The notes under the pieces were generated by a model, which saw nothing but the letters and a program-made list of their open reading frames with translations, ran no database searches and was not told the DNA's origin. This document shows, piece after piece, positions 1 to 6,734 of a stretch of DNA of 8,112 nt. The DNA comes from Spirochaetaceae bacterium (GTDB lineage: Bacteria > Spirochaetota > Spirochaetia > DSM-27196 > SKKC01): positions 1-8,112 of the forward strand of contig PUOG01000164.1 in the NCBI GenBank assembly GCA_003552745.1, read 5' to 3'. Within the stretch, counting starts at the first letter, position 1. Every line of letters begins with the position of its first letter. The position numbers and the translations under genes are program-made.

Positions 1-1
1 C

Positions 2-1306
2 GAGATCGCAGCCGCGCCTCGCGTCGAACACCATCCCGAGGATCGTGAGGAAGTCGAGCCGATCCGCATCGGGCTCGCCGAATCGCTCGGTGAACTTCAT
101 CTGAAGAGCTCCTCCGAGTGGGAGATCGAGCTGCTCGACGGCCGGCCGCGATCTGCCGGTGCGGACGGTGATGCGGTTGCGAGCGGGCAAGCGGACCAAC
201 TTTTGCGAGTCGAATGGGAAGGTGAGTCGCTTTCGGTTTCCGTCGATGATGAACAGATTCTCGATCATCGGCTCGTGGATGGATGGATTCGGATCCGGAA
301 TCTCGCTGAGGACGGGACGTTCAAACTGTTCGATATGGAGCACTCTCGCGGTCAGTTTTCGGCCGGTATTGAGACTCGAGCCTACCGTGGAGCGCTGCGC
401 TTGGGGCCATCGAGCGGTGAAGGGTTCACTGCCGTTAACGAGCTCGATATCGAGTCGTACCTCTATTCGGTTGTGCCGTCGGAAATGCCGGCCTCGTGGC
501 CGCAGGCCGCACTCGAGGCGCAGGCGATTGCCGCCCGCAGTTATACGATCGCGAATCTCGGCAGATTCAACTCGCGCGGCTTTGACCTTCTCGGATCGGT
601 CCGTTCGGCTTTCTACCGTGGGTACAGCGGAGAGTCGCCGAGGACGACACGCGCGGTCGACGCCACTCGCGGAATGGTGCTCACGGTGAACGACACGACG
701 GTACCGGCCTACTATTCGGCTAACAATGCCGGACACAGCGATCGAGCCGCGGATGTCTGGGGCGGCTCTGTTCCGGGAATGAGCTCGGTAGCCGATCCGC
801 AGCTCGACTGGGACGGAGAGCGCCGGCGGCCCGACGAGCTGCTCGACTGGCTGACCGACTACCCGGACAGCTACAGCGCCATCTCCCCGTTCGCCTCGAG
901 AAACTCGTATCGATGGGAACTCTGGGTGGATGCGGAGGAGCTCGTTGCGCGCATCGGAGAAGGCATCGGAGAGCTTCACTCTCTGCACACCTCGGGGAGA
1001 ACCCCCGCCGGTCGCGTAACGGAGGTAACGATCGAAGGGAGCAACGGAACGCGCACGGTAACCGGCGACGCCATCCGGCAGAGGATCGGCGGAATCCGTA
1101 GCAACCTCTTCGTCGTTGAACCGGTATACACGCCGGCCGCCGAAGAAGAGCCGCGACCGCGGGCGTTCGTTTTCCGGGGCGGCGGCTGGGGTCACGGCGT
1201 CGGCATGGATCAGACCGGCGCGGCGGGAATGGCGTCGGTCGGTGCCCGCGTCGAGGCGATACTCAATCATTACTTCCCCGATGCGGACCTCACTGCGGCG
1301 TACTGA
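2..1306 (+). CDS. SpoIID/LytB-domain protein, probable peptidoglycan lytic transglycosylase (5' partial)
   Basis: The frame is open from the left edge to a TGA at 1304-1306, giving about 434 codons; the true start and any signal peptide lie outside the window. A TTG at 203 could be taken as the start, but in-frame sequence upstream reads like the beginning of a SpoIID fold (an acidic linker, then EPIRIGL), so the gene is longer. SpoIID motifs, numbered from the first codon: VVPSEMP with the expected catalytic Glu at 161 (codon 482-484), ALEAQAIAARSYT just after it, YYSANNAGHS at about 237-246, and GGWGHGVGMDQTGA at 394-407 near the C-terminus. In Bacillus, SpoIID cleaves glycan strands stripped of stem peptides; homologues in non-sporulating bacteria are thought to act on septal or envelope peptidoglycan, so a periplasmic location is inferred. 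The usual SGG-like segment is replaced by NAGHS. The family assignment is secure; the exact substrate is not. Confidence 0.88.
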   Translation, partial: EIAAAPRVEHHPEDREEVEPIRIGLAESLGELHLKSSSEWEIELLDGRPRSAGADGDAVASGQADQLLRVEWEGESLSVSVDDEQILDHRLVDGWIRIRNLAEDGTFKLFDMEHSRGQFSAGIETRAYRGALRLGPSSGEGFTAVNELDIESYLYSVVPSEMPASWPQAALEAQAIAARSYTIANLGRFNSRGFDLLGSVRSAFYRGYSGESPRTTRAVDATRGMVLTVNDTTVPAYYSANNAGHSDRAADVWGGSVPGMSSVADPQLDWDGERRRPDELLDWLTDYPDSYSAISPFASRNSYRWELWVDAEELVARIGEGIGELHSLHTSGRTPAGRVTEVTIEGSNGTRTVTGDAIRQRIGGIRSNLFVVEPVYTPAAEEEPRPRAFVFRGGGWGHGVGMDQTGAAGMASVGARVEAILNHYFPDADLTAAY

Positions 1307-1312
1307 GAGCAC

Positions 1313-1319
1313 GGGAGGT
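1313..1319 (+). promoter_or_regulatory. Candidate ribosome binding site for the DUF456 gene
   Basis: GGGAGGT lies 13 bases before a TTG at 1333 and 52 bases before the ATG at 1372. It is the only strong Shine-Dalgarno-like sequence between the SpoIID stop and the first membrane helix. If used, it favours the TTG start despite the long spacing. The ATG at 1372 has only GATGAG directly against it, which is too close for a normal site. The start therefore stays undecided. Confidence 0.4.
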
Positions 1320-1371
1320 ATCGACATCGCCCTTGCCCCACCACGCATCGGCCGTATACGCTCTCGATGAG

Positions 1372-1869
1372 ATGGCACTCGAAATTACTCTCGTCGTGCT
1401 CGGCGCGGCGGCATTGCTTCTCGCTCTTGTCGGCTGCGTTCTTCCGATTCTGCCCGGCCCGATAATCGGGTGGGTGTCGCTTCTGCTCATTTTCTTCGCC
1501 GGAGGGGCGGAGCTGATATCCGTTCCGCTGCTCGCGGGAATGGCGGCTCTTGCACTCGCCGCAACGGTGACCGATCAGATTCTACCGGCGGCCGCATCGA
1601 AACAGGCGGGAGCCGGGCGGGCAGGAGTCATCGGTAGCGTGGTGGGGATGATTCTCGGCATGATCTTCTTCCCGCCGTTCGGTCTGATAGTCGGTGCGTT
1701 CCTCGGTGCACTCCTCGGCGAAGTTGTGTTTCATAAGGAGAATGAGCATCCGTTCCGCAGCGCTTTCGCGGTTCTGCGCGGAACCCTCCTCGCAACAGTC
1801 GTGAAACTCGCGGTCACCGGCGTGTTCGCGGTCGTATTCGTCCAGCGCGCCATTTCACTTTTCGGGTAA
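1372..1869 (+). CDS. DUF456 family small integral membrane protein
   Basis: A 165-residue hydrophobic protein matching the DUF456 pattern: a first helix at about residues 4-23, then the loop LPILPGP (24-30), a second helix at 31-44, a further helix at about 51-65, and a glycine-rich segment at 85-118 ending in GALLGE, with a last helix at about 130-155. Family length is usually about 160 residues, which fits. The function of the family is unknown; the glycine-rich helices suggest a membrane-embedded structural or transport role, but this is not established. The ATG at 1372 was chosen because the first helix begins just after it. A TTG at 1333, adding 13 mostly polar residues, is an alternative with a better ribosome binding site (1313-1319). 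The gene lies 65 bases (27 if the TTG is used) after the SpoIID gene and ends four bases before the HemW-like gene, so co-transcription is likely. Confidence 0.85.
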   Translation: MALEITLVVLGAAALLLALVGCVLPILPGPIIGWVSLLLIFFAGGAELISVPLLAGMAALALAATVTDQILPAAASKQAGAGRAGVIGSVVGMILGMIFFPPFGLIVGAFLGALLGEVVFHKENEHPFRSAFAVLRGTLLATVVKLAVTGVFAVVFVQRAISLFG

Positions 1870-1873
1870 TCGT

Positions 1874-3247
1874 TTGTTCAAGGCGATCGATGGTGCCGGA
1901 GTCGAAGCAATACCACTCGAGACGGTGGCACTCTACGTACACATCCCGTTCTGCCGCACACGGTGCCACTACTGCGCCTTCTATCTGGAAACAGGCTTTT
2001 CACCGCGAGTACTGAGCGAAACACTGTCCGGCATCGTCACCGAGGCACGCGAGTGGATGAGGAGGCTCGGGTATCCACGGATTCGTACCGTGTATATCGG
2101 CGGGGGAACACCGAGCGTCGTTCCCCCCGACCAGCTGCAGCGCTTTCTCACGCACCTGTTCGATACGCTCGGCCTGACCGTCGGCGGAGCAAACCCCACG
2201 ATCCGTGAGGCCGTCCCCGGCGACATCGAACCGCCGGCGCCGGAAGAGGTTACGATCGAAGCGAATCCGGAATCGGTCACCCGTCGCTTTCTCGACACGG
2301 TGCGAGCAGCCGGAGTAGACCGGATCAGCCTCGGGGTACAGTCGCTGTGCGATCGCGATCTCGCGCTGCTCGGCCGCCGCAGCGACTCATCGACCGCCCG
2401 CGAAGCGATTCGACTGCTTGAACATCACTGGAGCGGCCGATGGAGCACCGATCTGATCGTCGGTACGCCGGGTCAAGACCCTGCCGGCATCTCGACACAG
2501 ATCGAAGAGCTCGTTGATCGTGGTACCGACCACTTGTCGCTCTACGGATTGACCGTCGAGCCCGACACGGCACTCGAACAGGCGGTTAACCGGGGATCTG
2601 TCCGGATGCCCGATCGCGACACACGTGAACTGCTCTGGATCGCGGCAAAAAGGACGGCGATTCGTCGCGGGTTTCGACAGTACGAGGTATCGAACTTCGC
2701 TCTGCCCGGAGCCGAGTCACGGCATAACCGCGTGTACTGGCGGCTCGATCCATACCTCGGGATCGGCCCGGGTGCAGTCTCCACCCTTCCAGGAACCGTC
2801 TCCGACCGGCTACATGCGATGAGACTCACCGGAGGGAGTGTGTTCTCCTACCAGTCAATACATAGGGGAACTCTCACCCACGAGGTCGAGCTTCTCGACA
2901 ATGTGAGCCTCCTCTTCGAGCACTTCATGAACGGCTTACGAACCGCGGAGGGAGCCTCGATGGAGCGGATTGCGCAACGCTTTGGATTCGATCCGGCGAT
3001 ACTGTGTGCCTACCTCCATCGGAATTGGCGTGGCTACGGACAACGCGATCGACGCGTCGATCCGAGTCGCACGCTTCGGCTTCGCGACGGTGCACGTGAA
3101 GTCGTCGACTCCTATCTCCCCGATCTGTTGCACGCCATCGAGCAATGGGAGGGGGTGCGGGAGCTCAGACTTTTCTGGCCGGTATTCGGGGACCGAACGG
3201 AGTCGTGCGGTCTTTCGAATGTCGCGGCCGTGGAGCACATCAGTTGA
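1874..3247 (+). CDS. hemW: HemW-like radical SAM protein (oxygen-independent coproporphyrinogen oxidase family)
   Basis: The 457-residue product has the radical SAM cluster motif CRTRCHYC (Cys27, 31, 34) inside HIPFC...C..CAFY, the SAM-binding GGGTP (76-80), TIEANPES (127-134), RISLGVQS (150-157), LSLYGLTVEP (221-230), QYEVSNFALPG (269-279), RHN (283-285), and a HemN_C-type domain with FMNGLRTAEG at 351-360. A Phe follows Ala after the third Cys where HemN has a fourth Cys; this places it with HemW, a heme-binding chaperone that inserts heme into respiratory enzymes, rather than with true HemN. It is longer than the usual 370-390 residues: extra residues at about 101-124 and a tail after about 425. 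The usual AHS after GPG is AVS here, and LPGQ is TPGQ. The start is uncertain: TTG at 1874, four bases after the previous stop, or GTG at 1925, which would give a more typical short N-terminus. No clear ribosome binding site precedes either, so coupling to the upstream gene is plausible. Confidence 0.9.
   Translation: MFKAIDGAGVEAIPLETVALYVHIPFCRTRCHYCAFYLETGFSPRVLSETLSGIVTEAREWMRRLGYPRIRTVYIGGGTPSVVPPDQLQRFLTHLFDTLGLTVGGANPTIREAVPGDIEPPAPEEVTIEANPESVTRRFLDTVRAAGVDRISLGVQSLCDRDLALLGRRSDSSTAREAIRLLEHHWSGRWSTDLIVGTPGQDPAGISTQIEELVDRGTDHLSLYGLTVEPDTALEQAVNRGSVRMPDRDTRELLWIAAKRTAIRRGFRQYEVSNFALPGAESRHNRVYWRLDPYLGIGPGAVSTLPGTVSDRLHAMRLTGGSVFSYQSIHRGTLTHEVELLDNVSLLFEHFMNGLRTAEGASMERIAQRFGFDPAILCAYLHRNWRGYGQRDRRVDPSRTLRLRDGAREVVDSYLPDLLHAIEQWEGVRELRLFWPVFGDRTESCGLSNVAAVEHIS
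3231..3235 (+). promoter_or_regulatory. Ribosome binding site fixing the DUF3267 gene start
   Basis: TGGAG lies eight bases before the TTG at 3244-3246, inside the last codons of the HemW-like gene. With the four-base TTGA overlap of stop and start, this supports TTG 3244 as the start over in-frame starts further upstream, which would overlap the previous gene by about 100 bases. Confidence 0.55.
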
Positions 3248-3888
3248 GAATCCAACCGTCACAGCTTCCGGATCACGGCTATCACGAGTTCCTCGCCTTC
3301 TCTTTCGATGAACTCATCGAGATGATCGGTGCCGAGATCCGGCGAAAGAGTGCTCCAATAGTAGCGTTCTGGGTGCTTCTCGCGCTCGCCCTCATTACCG
3401 CGATCGTGGCGAACGTTGTCGCCATTCGTTCAAGCGGTTGGTATACGCTGTCCGCTCCGGTTATTGCGATCGCCGGGCTGATTGCCGTAATCCCCATACA
3501 CGAGCTGCTGCACGCCGTCGCTTTCCGCCTGGCCGGTGCCCGGCACATCCGCTTCGGAGCGAAGCCGAAGTATCTGATCTTCTACGCCGTCGCACGCGAT
3601 TTCGTCGCCAACTATCGCGAAATGCGTTTCATCCTCTTTCTTCCGGCGGTGGCGATCACCGCTGCCCTCGCGGGAATAGGAGCGAGTGCGCCACCTCTGA
3701 CGAGTGTCTCTGCCTGGTGGCTGATTTTCTTCCACATGAGTGCGTGCGCCGGCGACTTCGGACTGGCAAGTTTCATGAGACGCCACGTACATCTCGACAT
3801 TGTAACCGGCGATGACGCCGACGACCTCATCACCCGCTTTTACGTTCGAATACCCGAGAACGAACGGAACTCTTCAACGCTCGCCTGA
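3244..3888 (+). CDS. DUF3267-like membrane protein with HELLH zinc-peptidase motif
   Basis: A 214-residue protein with an N-terminal cytosolic-looking segment (1-35), a helix at about 38-58, a second at about 70-86 leading into HELLHA (His86, Glu87, His90), then FGAKPKYLIFYA (104-115), a helix at about 118-145 and another at about 155-170 ending in HMSACAGD (164-171). The HExxH in a membrane helix, followed by a distal GD, is the pattern of DUF3267 proteins, which are grouped with intramembrane zinc metallopeptidases; Asp171 or His164 could be the third metal ligand (inference). No substrate is known. The TTG start overlaps the HemW stop as TTGA and has a ribosome binding site at 3231-3235, so translation is probably coupled to HemW. 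The product is membrane-bound, but a proteolytic role is unproven, and other HExxH site-2-protease-like families are an alternative. Confidence 0.8.
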   Translation: MRIQPSQLPDHGYHEFLAFSFDELIEMIGAEIRRKSAPIVAFWVLLALALITAIVANVVAIRSSGWYTLSAPVIAIAGLIAVIPIHELLHAVAFRLAGARHIRFGAKPKYLIFYAVARDFVANYREMRFILFLPAVAITAALAGIGASAPPLTSVSAWWLIFFHMSACAGDFGLASFMRRHVHLDIVTGDDADDLITRFYVRIPENERNSSTLA

Positions 3889-3916
3889 ACCGATTCGGTC
3901 ACCAATCTCTGATCGC

Positions 3917-3946
3917 TTGCGACTGAGTGCGATCGACGGATACACT
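3917..3946 (+). promoter_or_regulatory. Weak sigma70-like promoter candidate before the EamA gene
   Basis: In the 76-base gap between the DUF3267 and EamA genes, TTGCGA (3917-3922) and TACACT (3941-3946) each match the consensus hexamers at four of six positions and are 18 bases apart. The expected transcript would start about ten bases before the EamA ATG. Such matches arise easily by chance, so this is only suggestive. Confidence 0.2.
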
Positions 3947-3964
3947 CGCCTCCGGCACCGATCA

Positions 3965-4930
3965 ATGGACTTGTCAAAATACGCTCGACCTCTTGTCGTA
4001 CTCGCTGTAGCGTTTGCGTCGCTCTCAGCTATCCTGATTCGTATCTCGAACGCCCCGCCGATCGCGATAGCATTCTACCGAATGGTCTTTACCGGCATTA
4101 TGCTTACACCGGTTCTCGCGTGGGTTCGTCTGCAACCACGGAAGAACGGTCGCGGATCGCCGGTGAGGAGCCTCGATCGCCGGTCAATCGGGCTGCTGGC
4201 GGCAAGCGGAGCGTTCCTGGCGTTGCACTTCGCGACATGGAACGCGAGTCTCTCCTACACCACCGTCGCGAGCTCGGTGGTGCTCGTCACTATGCATCCG
4301 ATCTTCGTCGCGGTCGGTAGTATCGTCTTTCTCAAGGAACGCGTACCGGCGGCGGCGTTCGTCTTCATCGTATTCGCGATATTCGGCAGTGCGTTGCTCA
4401 GCTACGGAGACTTCGCGCTCGGCAGCGAAGCCCTACTCGGCAACGCACTCGCTGTTGCCGGGGCAGTCTCGGTGGCCGGTTACATGTTGCTCGGACGCTT
4501 CCTGCGACGCCGAGTCGACGCTACCGTCTACAATCTTGTGGTATACTCGGTGGCCGCGGCGATACTGCTGCCGATGGCAATCGTCGCAGGTAATCCGCTC
4601 TCCGGCTATCCGTTGTCCGAGTTTGTGATCTTCGCCGCACTCGCCTTCTTCTGTACGATTCTGGGGCACAGCATCTTCAACTGGGCACTGAAGTACGTGC
4701 CCGCGAGCTCGGTGAGCGCCTCGATTTTGCTCGAGCCGATTTTCGCGACACTCATGGCCGCCGCGCTCTTCCACGAGATCCCCGGCGTACTGGCGATTAT
4801 CGGCGGAACGATCGTCGTGATTTCGCTCTATCTCGTAATTCGCCTGGAAAGCAGGAGTCGGCGTCGAGTTCAAAACGGGACGCCTCTCGGCGCCGTGCCT
4901 ACGCCAGATCGCCGAGGTTCTGCATCGTGA
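3965..4930 (+). CDS. EamA/DMT-superfamily transporter (RhaT/RarD-like permease)
   Basis: A 321-residue protein with about ten predicted membrane helices in two EamA repeats. Repeat 1 (about 8-145) contains PPIAIAFYRM (31-40), LHFATWNASLSYTT (87-100) and the helix end FLKERVP (122-128). Repeat 2 (about 150-305) contains LGHSIFNWALKYVPASSVSA (223-242), LLEPIFATLMAA (245-256) and the matching Glu in LFHEIPG (258-264). This layout is typical of drug/metabolite transporters that move amino acids, metabolites or drugs across the inner membrane; the substrate cannot be read from the sequence. The ATG at 3965 was chosen because it directly precedes the first helix. An in-frame ATG at 3812 would add 51 polar residues and overlap the previous gene, so it was rejected. 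No Shine-Dalgarno sequence is evident. After the last helix (about 303) comes a basic tail rich in Arg and Ser. The 3' end overlaps the convergent ABC gene by 32 bases. Confidence 0.88.
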   Translation: MDLSKYARPLVVLAVAFASLSAILIRISNAPPIAIAFYRMVFTGIMLTPVLAWVRLQPRKNGRGSPVRSLDRRSIGLLAASGAFLALHFATWNASLSYTTVASSVVLVTMHPIFVAVGSIVFLKERVPAAAFVFIVFAIFGSALLSYGDFALGSEALLGNALAVAGAVSVAGYMLLGRFLRRRVDATVYNLVVYSVAAAILLPMAIVAGNPLSGYPLSEFVIFAALAFFCTILGHSIFNWALKYVPASSVSASILLEPIFATLMAAALFHEIPGVLAIIGGTIVVISLYLVIRLESRSRRRVQNGTPLGAVPTPDRRGSAS

Positions 4931-6734
4931 CAAGCCGCTTGTAGAGACCGTCGGAGCCGGAGATCAGTTCGGCATGGGTACCGCATTCAACGATTCGCCC
5001 CGCTTCGAGCACCACGATACGGTCGGCCGCCTGAACGGTTGCCAATCGATGTGCGATAACGATGCTCGTACGCTCCTGCATGAGCCGGGCGAGCGCGCCC
5101 TGTACATACTTTTCGCTTTCGGCGTCGAGCGAGCTCGTGGCCTCATCGAGGAGGAGCACTTCCGGATCGCGCAGTATCGCACGAGCGACGGCTACTCGCT
5201 GCCGCTGACCACCGGAAAGCTGAATACCGCGCTCTCCTACCACCGTTTGTAATCGGTCCGGGAGACGATCGGCGAACTCGAGCACATGCGCCGCCCGCGC
5301 TGCCTCATAGACCTCGTCACTCGAGGCGGCCGGCCGCCCGTACCGGATGTTTTCCTCAATGGTACCGCCGAAAAGCATTACGTCCTGCGGTACGACAGCG
5401 AATCGCTCCCGGTAACGCTGCAGATCGAGCGCTTTGATATCGAGCCCGTCACGGACGATGCGTCCCGCGTTCGGCTCGTAGAAGCGCAGAAGCAGTCTGA
5501 TCAACGTCGATTTGCCCGAGCCGCTCGGACCGACCAGCGCGAGCCGCTCACCGACACGGATCGAAAGATCTATCCGCTCGAGCACCGTTATGTCGGGTCT
5601 GCTCGGGTAGGCGAACGTCACATCTTCGAACATCAGCGAATCGTTGAGCTTCGGTATCGGCGGATGATTGCCTTCCGGCGTCGTCAGACGCCCGGGCTCG
5701 GGATCGAGCTGCAGGAGTTCCACAACCCGTTCGGTCGCACCCAAAACTCGCTGCAGACGCGTTATCAGACCGCCGAGGCCGGCAACCGAGCCACCGATAA
5801 AGCCGGTGTAAATGACAAAGCTGACCAGATCGCCGACGGCAAGAGCGCCCGACTCAACCAACCCCGCGCCGAACCAGATCACGACAACGAGCGTGCCCAT
5901 GACGAAGAACCCTATCGCCGATCCAAGGCCTGCCTTGAAACGGATCGTATCGAGCGCCTTATCGAGCACCGAGCCGAGCGCACCGTCGAACCGACCGATC
6001 TCATACGGCTCGGCGGCGAAGCTCTTCACGATGGAAATGCCGGACAGACTCTCTTCGGCGATTGTCGTGCTTTCGGCGAGCAGATCCTGCAGCTCTCTCG
6101 ATCTTCGACGAATCGTTCGGCCGAGCCGTAGTGTCGCCAGTGCGACCGCCGGCACGATCGCCAGCATGAACAGCGACAGCTGTGGAGTCAGCACGAATAC
6201 GATCGCGAGCCCGAACGCGAGCACGACGAGTTGGCGCACGAGCTGTGCGAGCATGTCCGAGAGTGCGTGTTCGAGCTGCCCAACATCGTTTGACAAGCGG
6301 CTGAGAAGCTCCCCGGTACGGTGAATGTCGAAATAGGCAACCGGAAGCATCAGCAGCCGCGAGTACAACTCTCCGCGTATTGCGCGAGCGACCCGGTTCG
6401 AAACCGTTCCGAATGCATATGTCTGGCCGAAGCTCAGCAACGCTCTCACAGCGAGAATCACCAGGAGCGCGAGACTGATGTTTCCAACGCCATCCAGAAT
6501 CCACTCTCCCTCGCCGGTCAGTTCATCGACCAACCTCCCCATGAGCAGGGGAAAGGCAAGAAAGACGAGATTCGCGGCAAAGAGCAGGCTCAACCCGACG
6601 GCGAAGAGCGTGAGGTGCGGTCTGACGAAACCGAAAAGGAAGAGAGGCATCCGACGCCGGCGCTTCTTCTCCTCTTTAGTCAACGGGCGCTCGGATTCAG
6701 ATTGTCTGCCGGAGATCCGCCCAACGCCGATCAT
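4899..6734 (-). CDS. Half-size ABC exporter (MsbA/LmrA/BmrA type, permease fused to ATPase)
   Basis: The 611-residue protein has the full type IV exporter layout. The N-terminus is charged with a basic run KKRRRR (23-28), followed by a six-helix membrane domain at about 32-325 that includes the coupling-type segment YFDIHRTGELLSRLSNDV (134-151), and a nucleotide-binding domain at about 368-605. ATPase motifs are all intact: A-loop Tyr376, Walker A GPSGSGKST (402-410), Q-loop Gln450, signature LSGGQ (506-510), Walker B VLLLDE (526-531), D-loop SSLD (534-537), H-loop His562. It should work as a homodimer, or as a heterodimer with another half-transporter; both ATP sites look canonical, which favours a homodimer. 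Typical cargo is lipids, drugs or peptides, and none can be assigned. The ATG overlaps the stop of the upstream DsdA frame as ATGA, implying translational coupling. A start at Met29 would remove the charged tail but lose the coupling. Confidence 0.93.
   Translation of the reverse strand: MIGVGRISGRQSESERPLTKEEKKRRRRMPLFLFGFVRPHLTLFAVGLSLLFAANLVFLAFPLLMGRLVDELTGEGEWILDGVGNISLALLVILAVRALLSFGQTYAFGTVSNRVARAIRGELYSRLLMLPVAYFDIHRTGELLSRLSNDVGQLEHALSDMLAQLVRQLVVLAFGLAIVFVLTPQLSLFMLAIVPAVALATLRLGRTIRRRSRELQDLLAESTTIAEESLSGISIVKSFAAEPYEIGRFDGALGSVLDKALDTIRFKAGLGSAIGFFVMGTLVVVIWFGAGLVESGALAVGDLVSFVIYTGFIGGSVAGLGGLITRLQRVLGATERVVELLQLDPEPGRLTTPEGNHPPIPKLNDSLMFEDVTFAYPSRPDITVLERIDLSIRVGERLALVGPSGSGKSTLIRLLLRFYEPNAGRIVRDGLDIKALDLQRYRERFAVVPQDVMLFGGTIEENIRYGRPAASSDEVYEAARAAHVLEFADRLPDRLQTVVGERGIQLSGGQRQRVAVARAILRDPEVLLLDEATSSLDAESEKYVQGALARLMQERTSIVIAHRLATVQAADRIVVLEAGRIVECGTHAELISGSDGLYKRLVTMQNLGDLA

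Noticed and set aside
159..689. Plus-strand open frame (176 codons) overlapping the SpoIID gene
   Set aside because: It is Arg/Ser-rich and out of frame with the clear SpoIID motifs.
3812..3964. N-terminal extension of the EamA gene from an upstream ATG
   Set aside because: It adds 51 polar residues with no family match and would overlap the DUF3267 gene by 77 bases.
4886..4916. Seven-base inverted repeat (CTCGGCG / CGCCGAG, 17-base loop) between the convergent stops, possible bidirectional terminator
   Set aside because: No T-run follows on the plus strand and only TTTT about ten bases away on the minus strand; the stem lies inside coding sequence and such GC-rich matches are expected by chance here.
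5286..6131. Long plus-strand open frame (281 codons) opposite the ABC exporter
   Set aside because: It is antisense to a clear exporter gene, has charged low-complexity composition and matches no family; it is a shadow of GC-rich coding DNA.
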